From assembly GCF_040581485.1 (NCBI RefSeq), contig NC_090133.1:26004139-26068138 (forward strand): DNA of 64,000 nt. The letters run 5' to 3'. Each line of letters opens with the position of its first letter. The stretch's first letter is position 1. The stretch is from Linepithema humile (Eukaryota > Arthropoda > Insecta > Hymenoptera > Formicidae). The position numbers were made by a program, and so were the translations under genes. Shown one piece after another: positions 48,989 through 62,031 of the stretch. Under the pieces are notes generated by a model. The model worked only from the letters and a program-made list of their open reading frames with translations, made no database searches and was not told the origin of the DNA.

Positions 48989-49412
48989 ATGGGTTCAGTT
49001 TGTAGTACAAAGACCATCATGCCTGCCACACGAGATCTTGTCAACGAACTCATCGCAAAGGATTCGGTTGTGATCTTTTCCAAGACTTACTGCCCATATT
49101 GTAAAATGGCTAAAGAGGTATATATACACTGTTCCATAAAAGAATTACCTTACTTTTTATCTATAATGATAAGATCCGACTGAGAATTGCTGGTAAACTT
49201 TAATTTCTCTCTAGGTGTTTGATTCGTTGAATAAAACATACACGGCGATAGAATTGGATGACAGAGAGGATGCACAGGATATACAGGATGTGTTGGCAGA
49301 AATCACAGGTGCCAGGACAGTACCCAGGGTATTTCTCAATGGAGAATGTTTAGGAGGCGGTACCGACGTGAAGAAATTATACCAGAGTGGCGAGCTACAA
49401 AAAAAATTTTAA
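48989..49412 (+). CDS. Dithiol glutaredoxin (Grx1-type)
   Basis: Two exons, 48989-49117 and 49215-49412, phase 0, 108 residues. The thioredoxin-fold active site is CPYC in FSKTYCPYCKMAKE. The cis-Pro loop TVPRVF and the glutathione-binding GGGTD follow, with IELDD in the middle. It should reduce protein disulfides and glutathione mixed disulfides using glutathione in the cytosol (family knowledge). The N-terminus MGSVCSTK fits the N-myristoylation consensus (Gly2, Ser6) with a Cys5 that could be palmitoylated, so membrane attachment is predicted. Fly Grx1 also begins with a similar MGT/S-type leader, as far as I recall. A second in-frame ATG at codon 11 could give a soluble form. The exon 1 donor is GAG|GTATAT and the acceptor TCTCTCTAG. 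AATAAA at 49490-49495 is a good poly(A) signal. Confidence 0.95.
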
Positions 49413-50169
49413 ATTACTATCTACGAAGTGTATTATAATGAATAACGTCATTTATTGCAAATAATGAAACATAATTTGCATTTTATTAAAATAAAATTTT
49501 ACTACTATACACTGCATGAAAGGAAAAAATATAAATAATTTTTGGATTTCTGTTATCAAATATAAGTTTTATACTTTCAATTTAATAAACAAAATAACTG
49601 TTGTAGTTGGATGAATATTAATTCTGACCTGTTTTAATTAATTTAAATTCTTAAAAATGAGTTAATTTATTTAAGTTTTATAAAAATATCCTGTGTGTGT
49701 GTGTGTAAAAACAGAGCCAAATAAATTGTGCTTAAGTTAACTATGATAGACAAAATTGGCAATAAAACTGATACAATGAAGCATATTAATGTTTATCGTA
49801 CATATCACCTGATTTTAGATAATTATAATTGTGATAATTAATGATGAATATGCAATATGAAATACAAGGCAAAAGGTAAATTTGTTTCTAGCTGCACCTT
49901 CTACACCTTTTTCTTTTTCCCCTCTCTACTTCCGAATTCTAAATATAGCTAGATAATTTCGTTTTAGGACAAGAAAGTATAAGATTGCACGAGTAAAGGA
50001 AATTACCGTAATAATCGAATCGACGTTGTACACGTCTCGGGCACCACGTATCCATCTGTGATGACGGTGGTGAGCCCACACATGTCCATCTAAAAATATC
50101 CGCAGTCCGACGCAGCTATTCGATCGCGTCGGCTCTATACTTATAGAGCCGATCGATCAAGGCGAAGTA
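49413..50169 (+). other. Glutaredoxin 3' UTR and PLA2G12 upstream region
   Basis: AT-rich DNA with the glutaredoxin poly(A) signal at 49490-49495 and a short TG run at 49692-49705. From about 49900 the composition becomes more balanced; this part is the likely promoter and leader of the phospholipase gene. No further gene is seen. Confidence 0.6.
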
Positions 50170-51318
50170 ATGGATTTACTTCAATATCGTAAAGTCATAA
50201 TTTACGCGCTAACATTCCTAACATACGCCTGGTCCGGCTATGGCATCGGATTGCTGACGAATCTACGGGATGCCGTGCTAGCAGCGGAATCGGTCTTTCA
50301 GGACTTCTTCGCTAACGCCATAACCATCGCGAGGAAGATCAAGGACATACACGAAGTGTTTGATGCCGCTGTGGAGGAGAATTGCGTCTTTCAGTGTCCC
50401 GATGGTGCGTATTTCTCAGATTTATTTATCAACATCGCTTTATCAGGTTATCTCCATGCACGCCGCCATTGGTCAGTTGTAATCGATTTGCGGTTCATGT
50501 ATGTACACATGTTTGTACGTTGTTTATGTGTGTGTGAAGCGCATCAGCTGACATGGTGCTTTAGGATTGAACGATCTCAATGGCGCACTGTTTGAATCTT
50601 TCAGGATCCGCACCAAAGCTAGACCGAAATCACAAGCCGCACAGCAACGGATGCGGTTCTCTTGGAATCGAGGTTAGTATTCCCATGAAAATCTAAAAAA
50701 AAAAATAAATCAGTCAGAACACAAGTCTCATTTTTAGAATACCAAAGATTTTTACGACGCTCTTATATTTATAATATTGCCGTTCATAATTTAATTTATA
50801 ATTTATAACAAATAGCACTAATTAAATTTGTAAATTTTGTCACAACATAGTCGAATTTATAGTTCAATTCAAAATTATAGTATTTCTATAGTGACTCATA
50901 TTATACAGCACATAGTTCTTAAGCATACTAATCTCGTTCTGTCACATTAATCGCAACGGTTGTTTATAAAATATAACTACATTACAAATATTTGTAGGTG
51001 AATCAAGAGTACCTTCCGTTGGCTGAAATGACAAAGTGTTGCGACTTCCACGATATTTGCTATGATACGTGTAACACAGATAAGGAAAAGTGCGACCTAG
51101 AATTTAAAAGATGTCTATACAAATACTGCGACACGTATCAGTCCACTGGTATCACTATTGTCAACACGTGTAAAACTGCGGCAAAAGTACTGTTCACGGG
51201 AACGACAGCATTAGGTTGCAAGAGCTTTCTCGATGCTCAGAAGGAGGCCTGCTACTGTCCTGATAAATATAGAAATAAGAAACCAAAAAGAGCGGCGCAA
51301 GCTGGTGGAGAATTGTAA
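50170..51318 (+). CDS. Group XII secretory phospholipase A2
   Basis: Three exons: 50170-50404, 50605-50672 and 50998-51318; 207 residues, TAA at 51316. The start at 50170 gives a hydrophobic signal peptide (about residues 8-26). After a helical region, HSNGCGSLGIEV replaces the usual Ca-loop glycines, as in group XII enzymes. CCDFHDICYDTC holds the catalytic His-Asp and paired cysteines. CDLEFKRCLYKYC and GCKSFLDAQKEACYC complete the disulfide scaffold. It should hydrolyse sn-2 esters of phospholipids after secretion with Ca2+ (family knowledge); group XIIA is weakly active and XIIB lacks the catalytic His, which is present here, favouring a XIIA-like enzyme. It differs from venom group III PLA2 in its cysteine pattern. 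AATAAA at 51330-51335 lies only 12 nt past the stop. The basic tail KNKKPKR-like end is variable. Confidence 0.93.
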
Positions 51319-51754
51319 ACATTGTGCATAATAAATACAATAAGATATATATTAAGTTTAAAAATTTTTTAAATTCTTCATGAGAAACATGTAGGATTTT
51401 TAAAAGAAGAAACATTTTTTAGAAGAAGAAGCTACAACTTTTTTCATATTGTAATTATATTTATATGGTCTCTAATATAAGGCACATGTAATATTAAATT
51501 AATTACGTTATAAAGATGTATGGAATAATTCTATTTACCTATGTTAATTAATAGAAGTGATATCGAAATCGTGTTTGTCTTTTGAAAAAACAAGGGACAA
51601 TCTTTCTCGTGATACAAACGTCAATATGACAACTGTCCTCCGACAAAATTACCGGCCGAAACCGGTGAAAAGAATAAATTGTCAAGTAACATCAATTATT
51701 AAAGTAATTGTTGATGTCTCTTCGTGATGTAAAGCGGAATCTGCAATAAAAAAA
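51319..51754 (+). other. Short intergenic spacer between PLA2G12 and the MST-HMG gene
   Basis: AT-rich, with the PLA2G12 poly(A) signal at its left edge. No gene is seen. The right half presumably contains the promoter and leader of the next gene, which is in the same orientation. Confidence 0.6.
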
Positions 51755-52482
51755 ATGGGAAACACAAATTCCACGCAACCTAGGAGTGGGAAGGATCGGA
51801 AAAAAGAAGGTCACGGCGGGTAAGACAATCTCTATGATAAAGAAAACAGCTTGATATCGCGTAATTTTACATTTTTACGTATTCACCTTTTGCCGACGAT
51901 ATAATATATAAACTGATGAATCTTTAGTCCACGTTAAGTATGACGTCAGCGAAAAACAATATGCGCATAATATTTCAAGCAGTTTACATCCATATAAAAG
52001 ATCTCTTGTTAAATTCCTTCCTATTTGCGGTTTTATCTTTATGGAAATAAGGTGATTTTCCTGATCATTTCTGCGAACATAAGGTGCAAAAATTATTTCT
52101 GACATCATGGTTCAACTTTTCATTATTAAGCACTCGTTCAATAAGTGTTCATGCAAAAGCGTACTTTGCAGTTTGCCTCTTACGTAGCGCAGATACCAGA
52201 AAAGGTAGACGACCCGCGAGCGGAACCGGCAAAGCGGCCGGTCAAAATTCACAAGATTTCGACAAACGTAACGTTCGCGTCCACGCGACGAATCCGTTCA
52301 TTATCTTCTTCCTGCGATTACGCAACAAAAAACCGAAGGAGCACGTTACCGTGATAGCGCGAGCCGCGGGCAAACTGTGGTCCCAGATGACTCCTGAGCA
52401 GAGGAAGAAGTATGTGGATCTCGCTAACGCGGAGAAGAAACGACGGCAGGAGAGAAAACGCAAGAGAAAGCGTTCGAGGTAA
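51755..52482 (+). CDS. Protamine-like MST-HMG-box protein
   Basis: Small highly basic protein. Exon 1 (51755-51819) encodes MGNTNSTQPRSG... and has a good donor, CGG|GTAAGA. The in-phase acceptor is ATACCAG, so exon 2 starts at 52200; other AG choices break phase. Total 115 residues if read to TAA at 52480-52482. The core NPFIIFFLRLRNKKP, then IARAAGKLW, then MTPEQRKKYVDLA is the MST-HMG-box pattern of insect protamine-like sperm chromatin proteins, followed by an Arg/Lys-rich tail. A role in compacting sperm DNA is inferred from that family. An alternative end exists: a donor at 52479 (TCGAG|GTAATT) and a strong acceptor TTATGTTTCAG at 52658 would replace the last residues with R-T-K and stop at 52668. 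AATAAA at 52819-52824 fits either. The start exon is supported by splice phase only. Confidence 0.7.
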
Positions 52483-54992
52483 TTCGTGAGGAAAGAAATT
52501 GACCGAGAGTCGATTGCAAGTCTATTTGTAAGCTTGAAGAATCCATAACTCGTTGACTCCGAGAGCGTAGTTTTCTCAGATGCCGTACAAATTGCAGGAC
52601 TTAATCCGCTCCTGCTTCAAATCCTTCGAATAGAGCTAATCGCGTTCTTATGTTTCAGGACGAAGTAGCGAGGAGCTCAGATTAGATGAGGGAAGGAAGG
52701 TGAAGATCTGTGTGCGCAACAACGTCGTCGATTGTGACATCTGAAAATGAATTAGAGTGCGATTAAATATTTTTGATTTCTTTTTTATTTGTTAGTAGTT
52801 TTTTTTAGATCTATGTACAATAAATATTGATGTATTTTTATACACTATGAATTATCTTAGTTCAGTTGCCCTAAACTAGGCGATCCGCCGATTTCCTTTC
52901 GTTACCTCGTTTCTCTCGTCTGAAAAAATTAACTTCGTAACGTTTCGTACCATAAATATATTATTTTTTTTTTGTTGTTGCTGTCGCGACCGTTCCGCGA
53001 AGCGTCGCCCAACGGGAGGGAAATTACGCGGTTTGGGGGTTCAATATATTTACGAGGGTTAACGCGAGCACACGCGCATACGTGATCACTGCGTTGCTCT
53101 TTCCATCTCGCGAAAGTAAGTCCAAGGACGCGCGCGCTTCCTCTCGCGATTTCGATACAAAAAATAATTTTCGCACGAGCCTCGCGACGCTTCGTGGAAG
53201 AGCCTAGTTGCGCGCTTCGTTATTCTTTCCGAAACTAGAGCTACCCTCTCGCGATACTACATAATAAAAACATACGATAATGAATAGCGAATGAGTGTGT
53301 GTGTGTGTGTGTTTTTTTTTGTTTGTTTGTTTGTTTGTTTGTTTGTGTTTGTGTACGTGTGTATGGGTGATATCGTATGCAACAATTAAAATATAATGCA
53401 TGTGTCATTACGTTTATTTTGTGTGTATGTGTTTTTTGTGTATGTATGATTGCGCGCGAGCGTATTTTATAATTTGTCACAATACCAGTAATGATTAATT
53501 AATTTATTAATAAACTAATTTATTGACATTAATAAATTAATTAATCCGTTATAATTAATAATAACAATTGATAAAAATGATGAACAATATCGCTGATCGA
53601 GATTGACGAATTTACGTTGATGCGACGATGTCGGCGACAATTAATCGACAATAATACAATGAGGATTATCATAGTGATAAGTAGTTACTTTTTTTCCTTT
53701 ATACAGTCAAGTACAGTGTGCCTCGAAGAAAACTTAAACAACAACGTTCAACAATCGATAATATCAAACAGAATATTATTCGTAAATATATTTATATATA
53801 TTTATATATATATAAATACATAAAACGTAACACTGTGCAGCGGTTTCGCGAAGGAATGCCCTACTAAAAAATAGGTGTATCCGCGCTTCTTTTCTTCTTT
53901 TCATTTTTTTCTTTTTTTTTTTTTTTGCTCGATCAAAGAGAGGGAAGGGGCGGTACCTTGGCGTACTGAAATTAATTCATCCAAGATAACGTTTTGCCTC
54001 TTTTCCTTTTTTTCTTCTATGTTAAAAACACCGGTTCTCTGAACCCGTGTCTTCGTAGAATTACCAACCGATAACTACAATTAAATTGTACCTTGTGTGC
54101 AATCTTTGTCGACAAGTTAAGAGTCAGTTTAATACGAGCCTTCCTCGAGCACGGAGAGCGTTAAAACGTCCGTACTCCCGCTATCGAGAGTTGAATTGTT
54201 AATTATTCTCTGTCTTTATCATTTTTCTTTCTTTCTCTTTGAAACTTCTCTCAAGTGAGTGTGGCGTTACACCTGTAATCGCGCAACATGTTTATTTAAC
54301 GATTATTCTATATTCTATATTTAACGATTTATTTCCATTTGAATCCAGAGAAATAAGTAAAAATATAATTAACAAACAGACCGCTTAACGCAGGTCATAC
54401 TTTCTTTACCACTGCATCACTTAATCGCGAAATGATGACGCATCGTTTCCATTCGTGTCGAATAATCATAGTAAGCATCTTCACCTTGGTGACTCTACAA
54501 AATAAAAGTATCGCGACTAAATTTAATCGGCACAAGCAGTACACTTTATTTGAAAAAATTCGTCAATTGAATTTAAATATTTTTTTGTATCAAAATCATA
54601 TTCGTGAATGACAAACGCGTTAGCGAGCATCTTAGGTTAATACATTCATTGTTGCGCGAATGCATTCAGGCACTGTTTAACTCCATACTCATTTCAAAGA
54701 AATTTCAGAGAGAAATAATAAGAGATCGGCGAGTTTGATCGCCAGTTGAAGTTAAATATTTTACCTTGACTCAGTTAGGAATATATTCGCGAATAACAAC
54801 AAACGCGACAACTGAATGACACGAATAGAGCCTGTTGGATCGACGGAAGCAATGGGTGGTCGAGGAAGTCCAAGTATCTACGGCGCCGTGGAGATGCGGG
54901 ATGAATCGTCGCCGTCGGCGGTCGTATCGAAGAGAGCGTTAACTTGTCGCGCGAAGAAGTTTCGACGTGGTCGACGACGAGCGCTACAGCCA
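52483..54992. other. Convergent 3' region of the MST-HMG gene and KAT6
   Basis: Contains a possible last intron and short exon of the MST-HMG gene (52479-52668) and its poly(A) signal (52819-52824). On the - strand, AATAAA at 54545-54550 is a candidate KAT6 poly(A) signal about 450 bp past its stop. A TG/TTTG repeat lies at 53294-53353 and an AT-rich stretch at 53480-53820. No other gene is supported. Confidence 0.6.
53294..53353 (+). repeat. Compound (TG)n-T9-(GTTT)n microsatellite
   Basis: About nine TG units, a nine-base T run, then about seven GTTT units decaying into GTGTTTGTG. Confidence 0.95.
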
Positions 54993-57043
54993 TTAGCGGG
55001 GTCTCATGGTGCTGTTAAGTGGCTGCATAAGGCTTCCGTTGATGTAGCCGTGGTACGTGGTGTAAACCGCCGCCGGGTTCTGCTGATGCGGATCTTGCGG
55101 ATACGGTGACGGCACGTTCACCACACCGACCGGCAGCTGGCTCGCCTGGTTCATGAAGCCGCCGAGCTGCGCCGCCTGGTTCATATAGCCGGTGGCCGGC
55201 TGTGCCACCCGATAGCCGTATTGCGCGGCCATGAGATTCGTATTGAGGGCGACGTTCGGGCTGACGCGGCTCGCGGCGCTCTGCATCTGCGGGCAAGTGC
55301 CGCCCGGATCGAGGGTCTGGCGATAGAGGCTCTCGCTGGAGTATGGCTGCGCGAGCGACGCCATGTTGGCGTTCGCGGACGACCTGGAGGTGGATCGGCC
55401 GGGCGGTCCGGGTGTACCGGGCGGCACGGTGTTGACGTTGTAATAGTTCTTCGCGTAGCCTAGCGGCACCTGAGGCGGCGTTGGTAATTGCCGCGACGTC
55501 TGCGGCGGCGTTATGGTGTGCGGGATGGGCGGCGGCGGTGTGAGATTCATCGCCGGCGGCGGCGTGGGCGGTATCATCTCCAAGCCGTTCGTCAGTTGTT
55601 GCAGCTTGGCGAGACTGCACGAGTTGGTGGTTTGATGACCGCCGCTCGAGGCGGAGAGTGTCGGTGCCGGAGTGTGCGAATGCGGTGGCATCGCGCTCGT
55701 CTGTATGTAGAAGTTGGTAGCGGTGGTGCAGGGCGTCGGCGCTCCGGAGCGGCCGCTCCTGTGCTGGATCACGTAGGTGTTCTGCGTGGGGAAGCCCTGC
55801 GAGCCCGCCGCTACCGCCATGTAGTTACCCTGTGAGATCACCGCCATGTTGTGCGAATGGGCGTGCGGCGTGTGCGAGTGAGGATGCGGCACAGCGGGTG
55901 GCACGCTCATCGACGACGGCGACTGTTGATACTGCGGTGGCACGGCGACGTGCGCCGTGTGCGATATGGTGCTGCTGCTGTGACTGGTCTGCGACGTCGC
56001 GGCGCTATGCTGCGACGATTGCGTGGTGTGTGATGTCGGCGGAGTGGTCCGGTGTGACCTGCTGCTGCTGCTGCTGCTCTGCTGCGTCGATCGGGATCTG
56101 TGGGTGGTCTGCGAGCTGCTCGCTCTCTTGCTATGCGACTGAGACTGCTGCGGCGGTTGCTGCTGTTGATGCGCGGATTGTTGCTGCTGCGACGGTTGCT
56201 GCTGCGACTGAGACTGACTGTGCGCCATACTCTGACTTTGCGCCAGCGACAGCTGCATCGGCTGCGGCGTGTGCGACTGCGGCAACGGTTGCGGCGTGTG
56301 ACTCTGCGGCAACGGTTGCGGGCTCTGCGTCGGAATACTCTGCGGGGTGTGAGACTGCGGCATCGGCTGGGGCGTGTGACTCTGCGGCAACGGCTGCGGA
56401 CTCTGAGTCGGTAGGCTTTGCGGCGTATGCGACTGCGGAGTGCGCGGTTGCTGGAGAGACTGCGGCGTGTGCGGCTGGTGCATCGGATGGATCCCCGGAT
56501 GATGCGCCGGCGGCGTGTGCTGCGGCATCGAGCAATCGGCGTACTGCACTTGCGGTGGTATGTTCACCGGCACCGACGACGTTACCGGTGTCGCAATCTG
56601 CATCGAGACCGACATCGGCACGCTGACCGGTGGCGGTATAGACGGCAAGGCGCTGGGCGGCCTCTCGACGCTGTTCTGCGACGCCAGATCGCTGGCTATG
56701 GAAGTGGGTGACTCCAGGCCCAGCTGACTAACATCCAGATCACACTGGCCGTAGTGCAGCGAATGCACCGAGTTAGTTGTTGAGTCCGGCGTGTAAACAC
56801 CCATAGACGGTAGATCCGGCTGCGAGGGTGGAGTCCTTTTCACCGAGCCCGGGTTCTCCAAATGCGGCGTCGTCTTGCCGCTCTCGGGCGAGTGCTGCTT
56901 CAATTCCTCCGTTTGGCTCTGCAGCTGCAAGGTTGTGTCCTGATGCTCGACGGCGGGCAAAGTTTTCTCCTGCGGCGTGAGAGGCTCGGCTACTTCCGAC
57001 GTCACCGTGTTGGCGAGCGCGCACGTGTCCCCCCTCTTGTCCG

Positions 57044-57089
<46 letters not shown>

Positions 57090-60000
57090 GGGAGAAGCTT
57101 CCGCTTTCGGGCGCGACAAGTCGAGCTTGACATCCTTCGGCGCTTCGTAGGCGAGTTCTTCCTTAGCAGGACTATCGCGACTATCTTTCTTCGATATCGC
57201 GCTCTCCGGCTGCTCGACTTCTTCCTCTTTTGGTGAAGCAACTGATTCAGGTACTGATTTCGATGCCTCCGGACTGCAAATGGGACGCTTGTCAGTCTCG
57301 GAGTCCTTATCACATTCGTTTAAAATTTCAGTCTGGTCATCGCCCGCCGTCGAGGGTGGATCTGCTTCCGCTTTCCGCGACGAAACCTCGTCGCTGTCGC
57401 GCTCCTGCGACTTGTCGTCCGCCTTCTCCTCCTCGCACGGTTCCTTCGCAGAATTCTCCGCACCGGGCGAGGCTAATTGCGTCATGGGTTTAGGCGTCGG
57501 TGCAGCTAACTCTTCCTCCTCCCCTTCGTCCTCGTCGCCGCCCTCGTACTCACCGGAACTCGCGGATATCACTTCCGTCTCGGCGGGAACAGGCAGGCCG
57601 TTGTCCTCCGCGCTCTCGCTCTTGTTGTCCCCGTTGCTCGAGTGTTTCGCCGACGGCGATTCCGGCGTAGACGGCTGCTGCTTGCCTCGAGCGGGAGAGC
57701 TCTTCACGGACTCGGGCGGCGGTGACAGCGAGGGAGGCGGTATCACAGGACTCTCGGCTCTGTTCTTCGCGCTGGGAGATTCCGGCGTGAGTTGCGGCAT
57801 CTTTAGGGCTTCTACCATCACTTTAGCTCTGCCTCGCCTCGATATCGGCAAGCTCTTAGCCTCCCGCGCCTCTTCCTTGCCGTTGCACTGCGCCGTCTCC
57901 TCCGGCGGCGCCTTTTTCTCCTTCGCCTGCAAATACTTGGTTTGCCTGCTGGTGACTTTCAGCAAAATATCGTCCACTTTGCACTGTTTCTTCGCTGGTT
58001 TAGGCGGGGACGGTGACGAGTCCAACTTGGGTGGCGTCTTTCTCCTCTCCACCGACTTTTCTTTCGAAACTTCCTTTTCCTTTGCTTTATGATCTCTCTC
58101 CTTCACCTTCTCCTTCTCTTTCTCGCGCTCCGTTTCTCGCTCTTTTTCCTTCTCCTTCTCCCTCAGAGATTCTCGTGTCCTCTTCCTGCTGCTGACCTCC
58201 GGCTTCTCTTCCTCGATCTCGGAATGTTTTCGTTTTCTCAAAGGCGTGATAACGGATTCGGATATGAGCGCTTTAGGCGGTCTACTGATTCTCCTCCTCG
58301 ACATCGTTGTTATCGGCGTCGCTTTCGGGGAAGTCGTCGGGGTTGTATTTTTCGCCGAGCTAACGGAACGCGAGCTCCGCGGCGTGGATGTCACACTCTT
58401 GGATTCCGCCTCCGCGTGCTTTCGACTCTCCGCACTCTCGGCGTTACGACCTTCTTTCGTCGATTCCTTCGGCTCTCTCGGTGTCTTGGTCTCTTTCACA
58501 TCTTTAACATCTTTCTCTTCTTTAAGCGAGTCTCTAGACGCTGCAGCTCTCTGCGGAGTCTTCGGCTTCAAGAGCGTCGATCGCCTCTGGTTCGCCTTTC
58601 TCCCTCTCGGCTTCTTCTTTATCTTCACTTTCTGTATTTTCTCCACGACTGCCGGTACAGGCTTAGGCTCCACCGCGGGCGACACCTCGGAGTTGGCATC
58701 GCCGCTCTCCTCCGGGTTTTGATACGGATTGGGGATTTGCGTGAGCAACGGTATCCATCTGAGACAGTCGGGGTCCAGTTTGATGCGAGAACTGTTCCGC
58801 ACCTTCGCCATGTGAGCATCCACTTTGCTCCAGTCGATCACCATAGCCACTTTACTATTATTCCCCGCTCCTGGTAGATGAACCGACCTCACGAATCCTA
58901 ATAATTGCATCGCAGTGGCGAGATCGTGCGCCGACACACCGGTCTCCTTCGTGATGTTGCAGAGTTTGATGTCGGTGGCGTTTCGATGCGCTTCCAAATA
59001 CTCGAGCACCACGCTCTTCCAGAAGGAATGATACGACACCCGACCGAGATCCGAGAGCGGCTTCTCCGGCGTTCCCGGAATGCCTTCCACCTTAGACAGT
59101 AGGTAACTGAACTCTATGAGAAACCTGCCGAAGCCCTGCCGCTGATACTGCGGCAGCGTCATGATGCAGGACACGTTGTACCTCTGAGCCGGACAGTGTT
59201 TCTCTTTGCTGAAATAACCGACCAGGTGGCAGCCGTATTTATCGTTCTTCGTCACCGCGTAGAAAAGAAACGGCTCCACGTCGTAGTAGAGAGTTTTGTG
59301 ATCCAAAAATAACTTGGCCAGCAGACACAGATTTTGACAGTATATCTTATTTACGTTACCGTCGATCTGGAACACAAACATTTCCTTCAGTCTCGTGAAC
59401 GGCGGAAGAAGAAAAGAAAGATGAGATACAATAAATGATAATGACACGTACCTCGAATACGGATAATCCGTCGCACCTGTAGATCTCGGTAGCGGGCGGA
59501 TGCCTCCAACTGCATTTGTCCATGTGCCTGTCCAGCACAGCCCGACTCTTCGTATACTTTAAGCAGAACTCGCAGAAGAATAATTTCGGTAATCGTGCGT
59601 ATTCCTGTGGAAACGGGCTTGAGTACCACGTTTCCACCTCGTAACGACCGAATACTATCGCAGCAGGATTTCGCGGTGCGCTGCCGGACGCATTCGCCGT
59701 GCTCGCGCACAATGGCTCGTCGTTCTCGTCGTTGCTCACAGTCAACCGAGCCCTCTCGCGAGCCTCTTTGATAAGATCCACGTCTTTCTGCGTGACACCC
59801 GGCGGCAATGTTTGCGGCACGATCGGTTCCTCTGTAAAGAAAAAGGAAATTTATAAGTGCTGGTTAACCAAATCCATCCAGCGATCTACATTCTACTGTT
59901 ATTGTTCTTAAACAATTCATTTTTCTTTCTGTACTTGCTATAACCAGAATCAATATTGCACGTTTCGATCATCGATTAATTGTATTTTATCAGACACTGC

Positions 60001-61997
60001 TACCTACGACTGCAACATTTTGTTGTATGAGAAAACATAGGAAAAATTATGTGTCGACATGTAAAGAAATCCGACAAACAAATGTGAAAATGTCAGGAAT
60101 GATTTTTGCCTTTTCATCATTACACACATTACAAATGTACGAAACGTTGACTTTAAGGTATGTATCAATGTTGCGTATTATGAGAGACAAGAAAATAAAA
60201 AGTTACATTGATATTGTAAAAATCGATTTTCCAAAAGTGTGAAAAAACTACACGTAGAGACTGGAAGAATTAGTTGACTGGTAAAATAATTAATCATAAT
60301 AACTGGGAATTAGTTATGTGTCTTGTTGGCGGAATTAATTGGTCAATGTAAATCATAAAAAAGCGAAATTAATCGAATGGCATGGCATGGTGATAATAGC
60401 GACTTGATATAATACGCAAAAAAAAAAAAAAATGCGAATAAACAATTCGACTGCTGTTAATAATGTGAGTATCAAAAGCAAAGCTGTGGGTTAGGCTTGG
60501 AGGATGTGTTGGCAGAGTATCAAAGTTGGCTCTTCGGTGGCAGGGACATCTTCTTTTCTCATTTTCGTGAAGAAAGGGTGAGGGGGCGGTGGTATATAAC
60601 AGTGCCTGCTAAATGTCAGCAGCAGCAGGTAGGCTCCAGTGTAAATGGTACAAGAAGTCGGCTAAGTGAGATAAGCCACCCAGTGCCGCGTTTCTTCAGT
60701 GCCTGGAAACTGGTTATCCCATTTTTCTTTTTAATAGGAAGGGAAATGCGGGGACCCAATCGATTTGATCTCTGTTCGATTAAGTGTTACATGATACGCG
60801 CAAACACATCGAGTTATTACATTTTACATCAAGTACAATCAAGATCGGTTATTTTGTACTTATTTGGAAAGAACTTGGTAAGTTGTCTTGCAAGAATGCG
60901 ACAAGAGAAACTTGTCGCGTGCGTCGGTGTATTAAAAATCGTAGTGGTAAGCTATAATGTAGATTAATCAAAATGAAAAGTATAATCCAAACGTACAATG
61001 AGAGATCAAATGTACGAGTTGTGCAAATGTTATATGTACATGGTATAGTGCGTTCGCAAATCATGATTGTGTATCCTGCCGAGAAGAATGTTATAAATAC
61101 AATCGAATCTGAAATAATAAATGCAGGATGAAGGCTTCTATACACATATAATAAGGACATATTTCTCAAAATTATTTAAAAATTTCTTGATTTGGTAGCC
61201 ATCTCCCAATGTATGTAGCATGGATTAAAGGAAAAAAAAATGCCAGAGCCAAGTAATTATATGATTAACAACATGCAATAACCACAATAGTACTCACAGT
61301 GTAAAACAAATGAAAACGAGTTTGCCACAAATTGTAATGATAAGCGTATATATATATATATATATACATCTCCCAATTAGCATATACTATATTTTTTTCT
61401 GCAATATATATATATCAATGTTATCATCGGTTTTACACCATGTAGCACACATATGTCCTATCAAGAAACCTGATTGTTCGCAATTAGTTACAATTATTAG
61501 CGTGAAATTGTGTACAAATGATAAAATTGTGACAAACATTTTTTTAGTTTCGACAATAAAATTTGTACAATTTTTTGTCCTCTACATTACCAGAACAATC
61601 ACGGTATCTTGGAAAAAGTTATGGCCGTCAGACGCACGTATACCACACATCATATTACACACCACACCGCCAACACATCCACGTGGTCGTGAGCGAGGAT
61701 TAGATTAGAAGGAAGTCTTCATTGCGAAGTCTTTGTTGGGTGCATCGTCGAGGTTAAGGACTTGTGAACGGGTGGGGTAGACTCTTACCCTTCCTGGCGG
61801 AGCAGGGTGTCGCGCGGGGTGTCGTGGTGGTGTTGGTGGTGATGGCGCTAGTACAGGCTCGTGGATTGGACTTTGGACTGGAATTTGATTTGACGGAATC
61901 AGAGCCGAGGCCTGAGGATTTCACAGCGGGGGGCACAGGGTGGCGTATCTGCATGTTCGAGTCCCCAGCCGTTTGCTTTTTTCGCGATTGCTGCTGC

Positions 61998-62031
<34 letters not shown>

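Noticed and set aside
55832..56626. 264-codon + frame rich in Ala/Cys/Ser
   Set aside because: Antisense shadow of the repetitive KAT6 tail.
57280..58877. Two long + frames (270 and 262 codons)
   Set aside because: Antisense shadows of the KAT6 charged region; Ser/Leu and Arg-rich composition follows from the Lys/Glu/Ser codons on the other strand.
60497..60967. 156-codon + frame in a KAT6 intron
   Set aside because: No recognised domain, AT-rich codons, and KAT6 exon phase needs no extra exon here.
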